The translations under genes were made by a program, and so were the position numbers. From positions 36,379,979-36,443,978 of the forward strand of contig OX246741.1 in the NCBI GenBank assembly GCA_945910005.1: a stretch of 64,000 bases of DNA. The letters are read 5' to 3'. The stretch is from Isoperla grammatica (taxonomy: Eukaryota; Arthropoda; Insecta; Plecoptera; Perlodidae). Shown one piece after another: positions 25,286 to 39,066 of this stretch. Positions within the stretch are counted from its first letter, which is position 1, and every line of letters begins with the position of its first letter. The notes beneath the pieces were generated by a model. That model did no database searches. It was not told where the DNA came from and was given only the letters and a program-made list of their open reading frames with translations.

Positions 25286-26310
25286 TTGGATACGACACGT
25301 GTGTGTTCAAAGTCTTCCCATGTATATAGTGTGCTCAAGGCCGCCCCTACACATTCAGTTGGATACGTAGACGTGTGTGTTCAAAGTCCTCCCATGTATA
25401 CAGTGTGCTCAAGGCCGCCCCCCACCCACACACCACATTCAGTTGGATACGTACACGTGTGTGTTCAAAGTCCTCCCATGTATATAGTGTGCTCAAAGCC
25501 CCCCCTACACATTCAGTTGGATACGACACGTGTGTGTTCAAAGTCCTCCCATGTATATAGTGTGCTCAAGGCCACCCCTACACATTCAGTTGGATACGAC
25601 ACGTGTGTGTTCAAAGTCCTCCCATGTATATAGTGTGCTCAAGGCCGCCCCCTACACATTCAGTTGGATACGACACGTGTGTGTTCAAAGTCCTCCCATG
25701 TATATAGTGTGCTCAAGGCCGCCCCCCACACATTCGGTTGGATACGACACGTGTGTGTTCAAAGTCCTCCCATGTATATAGTGTGCTCAAGGCCACCCCT
25801 ACACATTCAGTTGGATACGTACACGTGTGTGTTCAAAGTCCTCCCATGTATATAGTGTGCTCAAGGCCACCCCCTACACATTCAGTTGGATACGACACGT
25901 GTGTGTTCAAAGTCCTCCCATGTATATAGTGTGCTCAAGGCCGCCCCCCACACATTCAGTTGGATACGTACACGTGTGTGTTCAAAGTCCTCCCATGTAT
26001 ATAGTGTGCTCAAGGCCGCCCCCTACACATTCAGTTGGATACGACACGTGTGTGTTCAAAGTCTTCCCATGTATATAGTGTGCTCAAGGCCGCCCCTACA
26101 CATTCAGTTGGATACGTAGACGTGTGTGTTCAAAGTCCTCCCATGTATACAGTGTGCTCAAGGCCGCCCCCCACCCACACACCACATTCAGTTGGATACG
26201 TACACGTGTGTGTTCAAAGTCCTCCCATGTATATAGTGTGCTCAAGGCCGCCCCCTACACATTCAGTTGGATACGACACGTGTGTGTTCAAAGTCCTCCC
26301 ATGTATATAG
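25286..26310. repeat. 749-bp segmental duplication inside the satellite
   Basis: Rare variants recur at exactly 749-bp offset: AAGTCTTCCCATG (25312, 26061), GTATACAGTGTG (25396, 26145) and the insertion CCCACCCACACACCACATTC (25420, 26169). This marks a multi-unit duplication. Confidence 0.8.
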
Positions 26311-29300
26311 TGTGCTCAAGGCCGCCCCCCACACATTCAGTTGGATACGACACGTGTGTTCAAAGTCCTCCCATGTATATAGTGTGTTCAAGGCCGCCCC
26401 CTACACATTCAGTTGGATACGACACGTGTGTTCAAAGTCCTCCCATGTATATAGTGCGCTCAAGGCCGCCCTCTACACATTCAGTTGGATACGACACGTG
26501 TGTGTTCAAAGTCCTCCCATGTATATAGCGTGCTCAAGGCCGCCCCCCACACATTCAGTTGGATACGACCAGTGTGTGTTCAAAGTCCCCCCATGTATAT
26601 AGCGTCCTCAAGGCCACCCCCCACACTTTCAGTTAGATACGACACGTGTGTGTTCAAAGTCCTCCCATGTATAAAGTGTGCTCAAGGCCGCCCCCCACAC
26701 ATTCAGTTGGATACGTAGACGTGTGTGTTCAAAGTCCTCCCATGTGTATAGTGTGCTCAAGGCCGCCCCCTACACATTCAGTTGGATACGTACACGTGTG
26801 TGTTCAAAGTCCTCCCATGTATATAGTGTGCTCAAGGCCGCCCCCTACACATTCAGTTGGATACGACACGTGTGTGTTCAAAGTCCTCCCATGTACATAG
26901 TGTGCTCAAGGCCGCCCTCTACACATTCAGTTGGATACGACACGTGTGTGTTCAAAGTCCTCCCATGTATATAGTGTGCTCAAGGCCGCCCTCTACACAT
27001 TCAGTTGGATACGACACGTGTGTGTTCAAAGTCCTCCCATGTATATAGTGTGCTCAAGGCCGCCCCCCACACATTCAGTTGGATACGACACGTGTGTGTT
27101 CAAAGTCCTCCCATGTATATAGCGTGCTCAAGGCCGCCCCCCACACATTCAGTTGGATACGACACGTGTGTGTTCAAAGTCCTCCCATGTATATAGTGTG
27201 CTCAAGGCCGCCCCCCACACATTCAGTTGGATACGACACGTGTGTGTTCAAAGTCCTCCCATGTATATAGCGTGCTCAAGGCCGCCCCCTACACATTCAG
27301 TTGGATACGACACGTGTGTGTTCAAAGTCCTCCCATGTATATAGTGTGCTCAAGGCCGCCCCCCACACATTCAGTTGGATACGACACGTGTGTTTAAAGT
27401 CCTCCCATGTATATAGTGTGCTCAAGGCCGCCCCCCACACATTCAGTTGGATACGACACGTGTGTTTAAAGTCCTCCCATGTATATAGTGTGCTCAAGGC
27501 CGCCCCCCACACATTCAGTTGGATACGACACGTGTGTGTTCAAAGTCCTCCCATGTATAAAGTGTGCTCAAGGCCGCCCCCCACACATTCAGTTGGATAC
27601 GACACGTGTGTGTTCAAAGTCCTCCCATGTATATAGTGTGCTCAAGGCCGCCCCCTACACATTCAGTTGGATACGACACGTGTGTGTTCAAAGTCCTCCC
27701 ATGTATATAGTGTGCTCAAGGCCGCCCCCTACACATTCAGTTGGATACGTACACGTGTGTGTTCAAAGTCCTCCCATGTATATAGTGTGCTCAAGGCCAC
27801 CCCCCACACAATCAGTTGGATACGACACGTGTGTGTTCAAAGTCCTCCCATGTATATAGTGTGCTCAAGGCCACCCCCCACACATTCAGTTGGATACGAC
27901 ACGTGTGTGTTCAAAGTCCTCCCATGTATATAGCGTGCTCAAGGCCGCCCCTACACATTCAGTTGGATACGACACGTGTGTGTTCAAAGTCCTCCCATGT
28001 ATATAGTGCGCTCAAGGCCGCCCCCAACACATTCAGTTGGATACGACACGTGTGTGTTCAAAGTCCTCCCATGTATATAGTGTGCTCAAGGCCGCCCCCC
28101 ACACATTCAGTTGGATACGACACGTGTGTGTTCAAAGTCCTCCCATGTATATAGTGTGCTCAAGGCCACCCCCCACACATTCAGTTGGATACGACACGTG
28201 TGTGTTCAAAGTCCTCCCATGTATAAAGTGTGCTCAAGGCCGCCCCCCACACATTCAGTTGGATACGACACGTGTGTGTTCAAAGTCCTCCCATGTATAT
28301 AGTGTGCTCAAGGCCGCCCCCCACACATTCAGTTGGATACGACACGTGTGTGTTCAAAGTCCTCCCATGTATATAGTGTGCTCAAGGCGGCCCCCTACAC
28401 ATTCAGTTGGATACGACACGTGTGTGTTCAAAGTCCTCCCATGTATATAGTGCGCTCTAGGCCGCCCCCTACACATTCAGTTGGATACGACACGTGTGTG
28501 TTCAAAGTCCTCCCATGTATATAGTGCGATCAAGGCCGCCCCCTACACATTCAGTTGGATACGACACGTGTGTGTTCAAAGTCCTCCCATGTATATAGTG
28601 CGCTCAAGGCCGCCCCCTACACATTCAGTTGGATACGACACGTGTGTGTTCAAAGTCCTCCCATGTATATAGTGCGCTCAAGGCGGCCCCCTACACATTC
28701 AGTTGGATACGACACGTGTGTGTTCAAAGTCCTCCCATGTATATAGTGTGCTCAAGGCCGCCCCCTACACATTCAGTTGGATACGTACACGTGTGTGTTC
28801 AAAGTCCTCCCATGTATATAGTGTGCTCAAGGCCACCCCCCACACATTCAGTTGGATACGACACGTGTGTGTTCAAAGTCCTCCCATGTATATAGTGTGC
28901 TCAAGGCCACCCCCCACACATTCAGTTGGATACGACACGTGTGTGTTCAAAGTCCTCCCATGTATATAGTGTGCTCAAGGCGGCCCCTACACATTCAGTT
29001 GGATACGACACGTGTGTGTTCAAAGTCCTCCCATGTATATAGTGCGCTCAAGGCCGCCCCCTACACATTCAGTTGGATACGACACGTGTGTGTTCAAAGT
29101 CCTCCCATGTATATAGTGCGCTCAAGGCCGCCCCCTACACATTCAGTTGGATACGACACGTGTGTGTTCAAAGTCCTCCCATGTATATAGTGCGCTCAAG
29201 GCGGCCCCCTACACATTCAGTTGGATACGACACGTGTGTGTTCAAAGTCCTCCCATGTATATAGTGTGCTCAAGGCCGCCCCCTACACATTCAGTTAGAT

Positions 29301-32300
29301 ACGTACACGTGTGTGTTCAAAGTCCTCCCATGTATATAGTGTGCTCAAGGCCACCCCCCACACATTCAGTTGGATACGACACGTGTGTGTTCAAAGTCCT
29401 CCCATGTATATAGTGTGCTCAAGGCCACCCCCCACACATTCAGTTGGATACGACACGTGTGTGTTCAAAGTCCTCCCATGTATATAGTGTGCTCAAGGCC
29501 GCCCCCTACACATTCAGTTGGATACGACACGTGTGTGTTCAAAGTCCTCCCATGTATATAGTGTGCTCAAGGCCGCCCCCTACACATTCAGTTGGATACG
29601 ACACGTGTGTGTTCAAAGTCCTCCCATGTATATAGTGTGCTCAAGGCCGCCCCCTACACATTCAGTTGGATACGACACGTGTGTGTTCAAAGTCCTCCCA
29701 TGTTTATAGTGTGCTCAAGGCCGCCCCTACACATTCAGTTGGATACGACACGTGTGTGTTCAAAGTCCTCCCATGTATATAGTGCGCTCAAGGCCGCCCC
29801 CCACACATTCAGTTGGATACGACACGTGTGTGTTCCAAGTCCTCCCATGTATATAGTGTGCTCAAGGCCACCCCCCACACATTCAGTTGGATACGACACG
29901 TGTGTGTTCAAAGTCCTCCCATGTATATAGTGTGCTCAAAGCCACCCCCCACACATTCAGTTGGATACGACACGTGTGTGTTCAAAGTCCTCCCATGTAT
30001 ATAGTGTGCTCAAGGCCGCCCCCTTCACATTCAGTTGGATACGACACGTGTGTGTTCAAAGTCCTCCCATGTATATAGTGTGCTCAAGGCCGCCCCCCAC
30101 ACATTCAGTTGGATACGACACGTGTGTGTTCAAAGTCCTCCCATGTATATAGTGTGCTCAAGGCCGCCCCCTTCACATTCAGTTGGATACAACACGTGTG
30201 TGTTCAAAGTCCTCCCATGTATATAGTGTGCTCAAGGCCACCCCCCACACATTCAGTTGGATACGTACACGTGTGTGTTCAAAGTCCTCCCATGTATATA
30301 GCGTGCTCAAGGCCGCCCCCCACACATTCAGTTGGATACGACACGTGTGTGTTCAAAGTCCTCCCATGTATATAGTGTGCTCAAAGCCACCCCCCACACA
30401 TTCAGTTGGATACGACACGTGTGTGTTCAAAGTCCTCCCATGTATAAAGTGTGCTCAAGGCCACCCCCCACACATTCAGTTGGATACGTAGACGTGTGTG
30501 TTCAAAGACCTCCCATGTATATAGTGTGCTCAAGGCCGCCCTCTACACATTCAGTTGGATACGACACGTGTGTGTTCAAAGTCCTCCCATGTATATAGTG
30601 TGCTCAATGCCGCCCCCTACACATTCAGTTGGATACGACACGTGTGTGTTCAAAGTCCTCCCATGTATATAGTGTGCTCAAGGCCGCCCCCTACACATTC
30701 AGTTGAATACGACACGTGTGTGTTCAAAGTCCTCCCATGTATATAGCGTGCTCAAGGCCGCCCCCCACACATTCAGTTGGATACGTACACGTGTGTGTTC
30801 AAAGTCCTCCCATGTATATAGTGTGCTCAAGGCCGCCCTCTACACATTCAGTTGGATACGTACACGTGTGTGTTCAAAGTCCTCCCATGTATATAGCGTG
30901 CTCAAGGCCGCCCCCCACACATTCAGTTGGATACGACACGTGTGTGTTCAAAGTCCTCCCATGTATATAGTGTGCTCAAGGCCGCCCTCTACACATTCAG
31001 TTGGATACGACCAGTGTGTGTTCAAAGTCCTCCCATGTACATAGTGTGCTCAAGGCCGCCCTCTACACCTTTAGTTGGATACGTACACGTGTGTGTTCAA
31101 AGTCCTCCCATGTATATAGCGTGCTCAAGGCCGCCCCCCACACATTCAGTTGGATACGTAGCAGTGTGTGTTCAAAGTCCTCCCATGTATATAGTGTGCT
31201 CAAGGCCGCCCCCCACACATTCAGTTAAATACGACACGTGTGTGTTCAAAGTCCTCCCATGTATATAGTGTGCTCAAGGCCGCCCCCCACACATTCAGTT
31301 GGATACGACACGTGTGTGTTCAAAGTCCTCCCATGTATATAGTGTGCTCAAGGCCGCCCTCCACACATTCAGTTGGATACGTAGCAGTGTGTGTTCAAAG
31401 TCCTCCCATGTATATAGTGTGCTCAAGGCCGCCCCCCACACATTCAGTTAAATACGACACGTGTGTGTTCAAAGTCCTCCCATGTATATAGTGTGCTCAA
31501 GGCCGCCCCCCACACATTCAGTTGGATACGACACGTGTGTGTTCAAAGTCCTCCCATGTACATAGTGTGCTCAAGGCCGCCCTCTACACCTTTAGTTGGA
31601 TACGTACACGTGTGTGTTCAAAGTCCTCCCATGTATATAGCGTGCTCAAGGCCGCCCCCCACACATTCAGTTGGATACGTAGCAGTGTGTGTTCAAAGTC
31701 CTCCCATGTATATAGCGTGCTCAAGGCCGCCCCCCACACATTCAGTTGGATACGTAGCAGTGTGTGTTCAAAGTCCTCCCATGTATATAGTGTGCTCAAG
31801 GCCGCCCCCCACACATTCAGTTGGATACGACACGTGTGTGTTCAAAGTCCTCCCATGTATATAGTGTGCTCAAGGCCGCCCTCCACACATTCAGTTGGAT
31901 ACGACACGTGTGTGTTCAAAGTCCTCCCATGTATATAGTGTGCTCAAGGCCGCCCCCCACACATTCAGTTGGATACGTAGCAGTGTGTGTTCAAAGTCCT
32001 CCCATGTATATAGTGTGCTCAAGGCCGCCCCCCACACATTCAGTTGGATACGACACGTGTGTGTTCAAAGTCCTCCCATGTATATTATGCGCTCAAGGTC
32101 GCCCCCCACACATTCAGTTGGATACGACACGTGTGTGTTCAAAGTCCTCCCATGTATATAGTGTGCTCAAGGTCGCCCCCCACACATTCAGTTGGATACG
32201 ACACGTGTGTGTTCAAAGTCCTCCCATGTATATAGTGTGCTCAAGGCCGCCCCCACACATTCAGTTGGATACGACACGTGTGTGTGCAAAGTCCTCCCAT

Positions 32301-34695
32301 GTATATAGTGCGCTCAAGGTCGCCCCCCACACATTCAGTTGGATACGACACGTGTGTGTTCAAAGTCCTCCCATGTTTATAGTGCGCTCAAGGTCGCCCC
32401 CCACACATTCAGTTGGATTCGACACGTGTGTGTTCAAAGTCCTCCCATGTATATAGTGCGCTCAAGGTCGCCCCCCACACATTCAGTTGGATACGACACG
32501 TGTGTGTTCAAAGTCTTCCCATGTATATAGTGTGCTCAAGGCCGCCCCCTACACATTCAGTTGGATACGTACACGTGTGTGTTCAAAGTCCTCCCATGTA
32601 TATAGTGCGCTCAAGGCCGCCCTCTACACATTCAGTTGGATACGACACGTGTGTGTTCAAAGTCCTCCCATGTATATAGTGTGCTCAAGGCCGCCCCCTA
32701 CACATTCAGTTGGATACGTACACGTGTGTGTTCAAAGTCCTCCCATGTATATAGTGCGCTCAAGGCCGCCCTCCACACATTCAGTTGGATACGTACACGT
32801 GTGTGTTCAAAGTCCTCCCATGTATATAGTACGCTCAAGGCCGCCCTCTACACATTCAGTTGGATACGTACACGTGTGTGTTCAAAGTCCTCCCATGTAC
32901 ATAGTGTGCTCAAGGCCGCCCCCTACACATTCAGTTGGATACACGTGTGTGTTCAAGTCCTCCCATGTATATAGTGTGCTCAAGGCCGCCCTCTACACAT
33001 TCAGTTGGATACGTACACGTGTGTGTTTAAAGTCCTCCCATGTATATAGTGTGCTCAAGGCCGCCCCCCACACATTCAGTTGGATACGACACGTGTGTGT
33101 TCAAAGTCCTCCCATGTATATAGTGTGCTCAAGGCCGCCCTCCACACATTCAGTTGGATACGTACACGTGTGTGTTCAAAGTCCTTCCATGTATATAGTG
33201 TGCTCAAGGCCGCCCCCTACACATTCAGTTGGATACGACACGTGTGTGTTCAAAGTCCTCCCATGTATATAGTGTGCTCAAGGCCACCCTCTACACATTC
33301 AGTTGGATACGTAGACGTGTGTGTTCAAAGTCCTCCTATGTATATAGTGTGCTCAAGGCCGCCCCCCACACATTCAGTTGGATACGACACGTGTGTGTTC
33401 AAAGTCCTCCCATGTATATAGTGTGCTCAAGGCCGCCCCCCACACATTCAGTTGGATACGTACACGTGTGTGTTCAAAGTCCTACCATGTATATAGTGTG
33501 CTCAAGGCCACCCCCTATACATTCAGTTGGATACGACACGTGTGTGTTCAAAGTCCTCCCATGTATATAGTGTGCTCAAGGCCGCCCCCTACACATTCAG
33601 TTGGATACACGTGTGTGTTCAAAGTCCTCCCATGTATATAGTGTGCTCAAGGCCGCCCCCTACACATTCAGTTGGATACGACACGTGTGTGTTCAAAGTC
33701 CTCCCATGTATATAGTGTGCTCAAGGCCACCCCCTATACATTCAGTTGGATACGACACGTGTGTGTTCAAAGTCCTCCCATGTATATAGTGTGCTCAAGG
33801 CCGCCCTCTACACATTCAGTTGGATACACGTGTGTGTTCAAAGTCCTCCCATGTATATAGTGTGCTCAAGGCCGCCACCTACACATTCAGTTGGATACAC
33901 GTGTGTGTTCTAAGTCCTCCCATGTATATAGTGTGCTCAAGGCCGCCCCCTACACATTCAGTTGGATACACGTGTGTGTTCAAAGTCCTCCCATGTATAT
34001 AGTGTGCTCAAGGCCGCCCCCTACACATTCAGTTGGATACGACACGTGTGTTTAAAGTCCTCCCATGTATATAGTGTGCTCAAGGCCGCCCCCTACACAT
34101 TCAGTTGGATACGACACGTGTGTGTTCAAAGTCCTCCCATGTATATAGTGTGCTCAAGGCCGCCCCCTACACATTTTGTTGGATACGTACACGTGTGTGT
34201 TCAAAGTCCTCCCATGTATATAGTGTGCTCAAGGCCGCCCCCTACACATTCAGTTGGATACGTACACGTGTGTTTAAAGTCCTCCCGTGTATATAGTGTG
34301 CTCAAGGCCGCCCCCTACACATTCAGTTGGATACGTACACGTGTGTTTAAAGTCCTCCCATGTATATAGTGTGCTCAAGGCCGCCCCCTACACATTCAGT
34401 TGGATACGACACGTGTGTGTTCAAAGTCCTCCCATGTATATAGTGTGCTCAAAGCCACCCCCCACACATTCAGTTGGATACGACACGTGTGTGTTCAAAG
34501 TCCTCCCATGTATATAGTGTGCTCAAGGCCGCCCCCTACACATTCAGTTGGATACGACACGTGTGTGTTCAAAGTCCTTCCATGTATAAAGTGTGCTCAA
34601 GGCCGCCCCCTACACATTCAGTTGGATACGACACGTGTGTGTTCAAAGTCCTCCCATGTATATAGTGTGCTCAAGGCCACCCCCCACACATTCAG

Positions 34696-36410
34696 TTGGA
34701 TACGACACGTGTGTGTTCAAAGTCCTCCCATGTATATAGTGTGCTCAAGGTCGCCCCCTACACATTTAGTTGGATACGTACACGTGTGTGTTCAAAGTCC
34801 TCCGATGTATATAGTGTGCTCAAGGCGGCCCCCTACACATTCAGTTGGATACGTACACGTGTGTGTTCAAAGTCCTCCCATGTATATAGTGTGCTCAAGG
34901 CCGCCCCCTACACATTTAGTTGGATACGTACACGTGTGTGTTCAAAGTCCTCCCATGTATATAGTGTGCTCAAGGCGGCCCCCTACACATTCAGTTGGAT
35001 ACGACACGTGTGTGTTCAAAGTCCTCCCATGTATATAGTGCGCTCAAGGTCGCCCCTACACATTCAGTTGGATACGACACGTGTGTGTTCAAAGTCCTCC
35101 CATGTATATAGTGTGCTCAAGGCCGCCCTTTACACATTCAGTTGGATACGACACGTGTGTGTTCAAAGTCCTCCCATGTATATAGTGTGCTCAAGGCCGC
35201 CCCCTACACATTCAGTTGGATACGACACGTGTGTGTTCAAAGTCCTCCCATGTATATAGTGTGCTCAAGGCCGCCCCCCACACATTCAGTTGGATACGAC
35301 CAGTGTGTGTTCAAAGTCCCCCCATGTATATAGCGTCCTCAAGGCCGCCCCCCACACATTCAGTTGGATACGACACGTGTGTGTTCAAAGTCCTCCCATG
35401 TATATAGTGTGCTCAAGGCCGCCCCCCACACATTCAGTTGGATACGTACACGTGTGTGTTCAAAGTCCTCCCATGTATATAGTGCGCTCAAGGCCGCCCC
35501 CCACACATTCAGTTGGATACGTACACGTGTGTGTTCAAAGTCCTCCCATGTATATAGTGTGCTCAAGGCCACCCTCCACACATTCAGTTGGATACGACAC
35601 GTGTGTGTTCAAAGTCCTCCCATGTATATAGTGTGCTCAAGGTCGCCCCCTACACATTTAGTTGGATACGTACACGTGTGTGTTCAAGGTCCTCCCATGT
35701 ATATAGTGTGCTCAAGGCGGCCCCCTACACATTCAGTTGGATACGTACACGTGTGTGTTCAAAGTCCTCCCATGTATATAGTGTGCTCAAGGCCGCCCCC
35801 TACACATTTAGTTGGATACGTACACGTGTGTGTTCAAAGTCCTCCCATGTATATAGTGTGCTCAAGGCGGCCCCCTACACATTCAGTTGGATACGTACAC
35901 GTGTGTGTTCAAAGTCCTCCCATGTATATAGTGTGCTCAAGGCGGCCCCCTACACATTCAGTTGGATACGACACGTGTGTGTTCAAAGTCCTCCCATGTA
36001 TATAGTGCGCTCAAGGTCGCCCCTACACATTCAGTTGGATACGACACGTGTGTGTTCAAAGTCCTCCCGTGTATATAGTGTGCTCAAGGCCGCCCTCTAC
36101 ACATTCAGTTGGATACGACACGTGTGTGTTCAAAGTCCTCCCATGTATATAGTGTGCTCAAGGCCGCCCCCTACACATTCAGTTGGATACGACACGTGTG
36201 TGTTCAAAGTCCTCCCATGTATATAGTGTGCTCAAGGCCGCCCCCCACACATTCAGTTGGATACGACCAGTGTGTGTTCAAAGTCCCCCCATGTATATAG
36301 CGTCCTCAAGGCCGCCCCCCACACATTCAGTTGGATACGACACGTGTGTGTTCAAAGTCCTCCCATGTATATAGTGTGCTCAAGGCCGCCCCCCACACAT
36401 TCAGTTGGAT
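34696..36410. repeat. Multi-unit duplication inside the satellite (892-967 bp offset)
   Basis: The unit series from 34696 repeats from 35588 (offset 892), and after one extra 75-bp unit in the second copy the offset is 967 (35216/36183, 35290/36257, 35364/36331). Both copies carry the rare GACCAGTGTG unit with TCCCCCCATG and GCGTCCTC. Confidence 0.8.
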
Positions 36411-38172
36411 ACGTACACGTGTGTGTTCAAAGTCCTCCCATGTATATAGTGCGCTCAAGGCCGCCCCCCACACATTCAGTTGGATACGTACACGTGTGTG
36501 TTCAAAGTCCTCCCATGTATATAGTGCGCTCAAGGCCGCCCCCCACACATTCAGTTGGATACGTACACGTGTGTGTTCAAAGTCCTCCCATGTATATAGT
36601 GCGCTCAAGGCCGCCCCCCACACATTCAGTTGGATACGTACACGTGTGTGTTCAAAGTCCTCCCATGTATATAGTGCGCTCAAGGCCGCCCCCTTCACAT
36701 TCAGTTGGATACGTACACGTGTGTGTTCAAAGTCCTTCCATGTATATAGTGTGTTCAAGGCCGCCCCCTACACATTCAGTTGGATACGTACACGTGTGTT
36801 TAAAGTCCTCCCATGTATATAGTGTGCTCAAGGCCGCCCCCTACACATTCAGTTGGATACGACACGTGTGTGTTCAAAGTCCTCCCATGTTTATAGTGTG
36901 CTCAAGGTCGCCCCCCACCCACACGTGCCTGGTTCTTGGTCTTGTAAACACAAGACGCCGCGATAACGTATTGTTAAAGCATTGATAACGTGGCCGACCG
37001 TATTTATAGCAACTACATGCATGTTATTTTCTATGTAGGCGTCTTCTAGTCGAGGCTCTGCTTGTGGGCTACTCAGTGAATGATGACCGGTAACAGGCCA
37101 GTGAACATTTTAACCCCTAAACAATAATCTTAAAAGAGACCCATATGAAATGTTAACTGGGGCCGCGGTAGATCAACAAAGGCATTATTGGCAATTTGAA
37201 AAAATCAGCTCAAGCCTTGAGCTATGGATAGATAGTCTATTCCCTTATTTGCGGCTTAGAATCGAAGATAAACCATGTTTTTTCAATTTGTGGGGTGTGC
37301 ATCTGTTGACTGTTGTTGAAAGTCGTTGACTGTCGTTGAGTGTATGAAAGCGGCAGTTATGGAACTGAGGTCGGTATGCGATTTTTTCAATCAATTTGTC
37401 AATTTCTTGAATTTATAATCTACAATGTAAAATTTGGAACTATACAGCCACTAAACCGTTTTATCGCACACATCTTTAACATATAATGATGTTTGTTTTA
37501 CTGTTTGTGAAAACACTTATAGTTGTCGTACATCAATTCTACGGGAACGCTTTCGTCATCAATCAATGACGTGTTTACGGTCTCGGCCAACCCGAGCAGG
37601 TATTTGAATTAGCCACGGCCGCTGGTTGGCTGCCGCTCACCCACCCGTGACGGGAAGCATTATCGAAGATGTTGTACGACGACTTTAAAGTTGCATCAAA
37701 TCCAGCGCAAAGGTTCCATGGTTGTATTGCGAGTACACTAGTAGGTGCGTATATACCCACCGTTTACGTACAAATGAACCACTGTTCGAAGGGAAGGAAC
37801 GACAAACTGTCGGCTATTGTGTTGGTAATAAAAAATATTATTATGGTGATAAGTTGAATAATCGAAGATTACTTCTGCAGTAATTTGCATTGTATTTCCA
37901 ATTTCATGAAACAATGGTAACCGGTACGCAACCTATATCTGTATGGACCAAATAAGCCCGTTGTAATTTGATTCAAATTTTCGAAGAACGCGGCTGATAT
38001 GTTTCCTGAGTTTGTTGAATGAATCAATGTTATTTGGACATCCTTGCGTTTTAGTTTTATTTTAGCACTGCTCGTGTAGAGTTGCTGTTACGTCTGGCTC
38101 TCAAGTTGCGACCAGTGCATCGACCCGTGCATATACGTAGTCGTACTGTCAAGGACTGATCCATCTGACAAT

Positions 38173-38194
38173 GGGGGGGGGGGGGGGGGGGGGG
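38173..38194. repeat. G22 homopolymer
   Basis: Uninterrupted run of 22 G. Confidence 0.95.
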
Positions 38195-38540
38195 CTATGT
38201 TTTACAGCTACAGACTCTCTCTCTCTCTATACAGTGATAAATTTACGCTGGTAATTGTTTTTTACTTCAAGAATAGGGTCAAGAAATATTATAATTTAAA
38301 GATATGGGCAAAACATTTTATAGAATTCTAAATTAAGTAATTATACATTTACCCGTGTGCTAATTAATAAATGTGTTTGTTTTTGTTTTTTTTGTTTGCA
38401 TTATTCAAGCAAAATAATGAACAGATTTGTTCGTCGTGGTCTTTGGATTCTATAAAAGCACGGACGAACGAGAACTAAACTTGGTGGCTGTTGTACGGCT
38501 TAGGTTTTGGGAACGATTTTGTCTTTATTTTTCGCGCGAT

Positions 38541-38660
38541 ACATAGATATCCATTTTGCGAGAAAAATTAGCTCATAAATTTATTTTTTTAATTTTAAAA
38601 TAAATATTGTTTTAAAATTGATATTTGTCAAAAAGTACACTATTTCCTATCATGTTAGTC
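38541..38660 (+). repeat. 120-bp dispersed repeat, copy 1
   Basis: ACATAGATATCCATTTTGCG through TATCATGTTAGTC; near-identical to 44654-44773 in the same orientation. Family unknown. Confidence 0.75.
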
Positions 38661-38846
38661 AACTGCGTCGTGTCTGTGCGCACGCCACGCCTGTCCCGTG
38701 ATTTGCGCACATCTTAACAAGAAGCAATCATAACTAATAACAGAGACAGTCAATGAGTTCAATTGGCTGATAGAAATACTCTTCAATTGAAAGCAGCGAA
38801 CTACGTCTTGTCTTAGCCGGAAACTGCAAATAAGACACGTTCACAC

Positions 38847-39066
<220 letters not shown>

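Larger units (their letters stand above)
24089..36917. repeat. 74/75-bp satellite array, about 173 units, with E-box in most units
   Basis: Consensus words in order: CATTCAGTTGGATACGACAC, GTGTGTGTTCAAAGTCCTCC, CATGTATATAGTGTGCTCAA, GGCCGCCCCCTACA. Most units carry CACGTG. Main length classes are 74 bp (GATACGACACG), 75 bp (GATACGTACACG), 72 bp (one GT lost) and 71 bp (GATACACG). Because 74 is not a multiple of 3, the frames rotate and TATATAG gives a stop every third unit, so the many 63-residue frames are repeat artefacts. Longer frames appear where 75-bp units cluster. Array length in the animal may differ from this assembly. Confidence 0.97.

Noticed and set aside
23885..36917. CRISPR array
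   Set aside because: Regular repeats, but the units are contiguous with no unique spacers, in a eukaryotic intron-rich context, and no cas-like genes.
23831..36985. Dozens of Cys/Pro/Ser-rich open frames (VCSKSSHVYSVLK, CVQSPPMYIVCSRPPP)
   Set aside because: They are translations of the 74-bp satellite in rotating frames. Start and stop positions track the unit length, with no splice or start context of their own.
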